Source: VRUE01 sp963699215
GTDB lineage: Bacteria; Actinomycetota; Thermoleophilia; Solirubrobacterales; 70-9
NCBI GenBank assembly: GCA_963699215.1
Contig: OY969422.1
Span: 434,001 to 498,000, forward strand
DNA: 64,000 nt
Direction: 5' to 3'
Part shown: positions 63,539 to 64,000 of the stretch, piece by piece
Position numbering within the stretch: the first letter of the stretch is position 1
Layout of the letters: the number at the start of each line of letters is the position of its first letter
Made by a program: the position numbers and the translations under genes
Notes under the pieces: model-generated
What the model saw: the letters and a program-made list of their open reading frames with translations, nothing else
What the model was told of the DNA's origin: nothing
The model's database searches: none

Positions 63539-64000
63539 ATGAACCGAAGCGCTCCGATATCCGCAGCCGTCGCGCTGCTCACGCTGGCGCTCGCCGTCGC
63601 GCCCGCGGCCGGGGCGACCGGCGTCGCCCCGGCGCGGGAATTCGTCCCCCGCCAGATCGTGCTCAAGCTCAGGGGCCAGCGCGAGGCAAGGGCGGTGAGC
63701 CTTCCCGCCGGCGTCGGCGTGCGCCAGGCGACGGCCGCGCTGCGGCGCAGCCCGCGCGTCGCCTACGCGGCGCCCAACTACATCGCCACGGCCTCGAAGA
63801 CGGCGCCGCTACCACCCTCAGGGGTCGCCAACGACCCGGGCCCGCTCGCCTCTCCCCCGGGCCCGCCGGGCGGCTGGGTCTCGCTGCAGTGGAACTTCCT
63901 GCCGTGGGAGGACAGCGGCACGGCCCTGCTGCCGGTCTCGCCGGGCGGCATCGACGCGGTCGCCGCCTGGCAGAACCTGATCGCGGCGAAGCGGCGAGGG
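63539..64000 (+). CDS. start of a subtilisin-like (S8) serine protease, 3' truncated by the window
   Basis: The frame opens with ATG at 63539 and continues past the window end. The signal peptide is ISAAVALLTLALAVAPAAGA. A propeptide-like region follows: REFVPRQIVLKLRG, then a loop and VAYAAPNYIA, the standard end of the I9-type inhibitor domain in S8 proteases. The linker NDPGPLASPPG and the segment LQWNFLPWEDSG, with GIDAVAAWQNL, match the entry to the catalytic domain (Q-W-N-x ... A-W). The Asp, His and Ser residues lie beyond the window. Confidence 0.82.
   Translation, partial: MNRSAPISAAVALLTLALAVAPAAGATGVAPAREFVPRQIVLKLRGQREARAVSLPAGVGVRQATAALRRSPRVAYAAPNYIATASKTAPLPPSGVANDPGPLASPPGPPGGWVSLQWNFLPWEDSGTALLPVSPGGIDAVAAWQNLIAAKRRG

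Noticed and set aside
1..64000. CRISPR arrays, prophage structural genes, conjugation genes
   Set aside because: No regularly spaced direct repeats with unique spacers and no phage or conjugative proteins were seen; the only mobile DNA supported is the IS1595-family element and the palindromes.

Overview
The window looks like chromosomal DNA from a high-GC actinobacterium of the class Thermoleophilia (Solirubrobacterales-like). This is inferred from several features: secreted proteins ending in the Cys-x-x-x-Leu-Asp type Ig-like domain or in basic Cys-Pro-Lys-Gly tails, YrbE/MlaE permeases under a GntR regulator, an F420-type (DDN) reductase, an HD-GYP protein, a PilZ-fused glycosyltransferase and an actinobacterial/Bacillus-type SOS box. 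GTG and TTG starts, 4-nt ATGA or GTGA gene overlaps and probable leaderless mRNAs are common. The assignment rests on protein style alone; no 16S rRNA is present.

Layout. 1-5.1 kb: end of a secreted PASTA protein, acetolactate decarboxylase, a secreted anchor-D protein, and an ABC-2 exporter. 5.2-10.1 kb: SRP RNA, then a lipoprotein divergent from a two-component system with a PepSY protein, then a CPA2 antiporter. 10.1-17.0 kb: mostly minus-strand housekeeping genes (tRNA-Val, VOC, ArfB, pterin dehydratase), a GntR regulator with two YrbE permeases, and a zinc alcohol dehydrogenase. 17-26.5 kb: HD-GYP phosphodiesterase, a structured intergenic region, an MFS-peptide ABC transporter operon with fused ATPases, and an ATP-dependent DNA ligase.

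26.6-30.2 kb: a radical SAM gene with a perfect SOS box, followed within 3 bp by a complete 2.5-kb IS1595-family element. The element has 28-bp identical terminal inverted repeats, an 8-bp target duplication (AAGGGCGG) and passenger genes. 30.2-36.2 kb: a TetR-dCTP deaminase-YtoQ-NTF2 operon, two more TetR genes, MerR, SDR and tRNA-Tyr. 36.2-42.9 kb: dispersed palindromes, DDN reductase, principal sigma factor, FolE2, PgsA, an MMPL exporter and a ferritin-like lipoprotein. 43-47.3 kb: two paralogous ArsR-like regulators bracketing a family-5 uracil-DNA glycosylase, an E1-like (ThiF) protein with a PqqD/RRE-like N-terminus, and tRNA-Thr.

47.3-58.7 kb: a surface-protein operon (collagen-like protein, 1527-residue propeller/Ig protein, 917-residue secreted protein) read from one promoter, a NarL-type regulator, a Cys-rich RTX-like protein and a methyltransferase. 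58.8-64 kb: a Fic protein in an AT-rich context, two tRNA-Ser genes, a cellulose-synthase-like glycosyltransferase with PilZ, two tiny overlapping genes containing an intrinsic terminator, TadA, and the start of a subtilisin-like protease.

The most notable structural signals are the intact IS element beside an SOS promoter, a family of near-identical 44-48 bp palindromes, and long inverted repeats at convergent gene junctions, some of which supply the stop codons.
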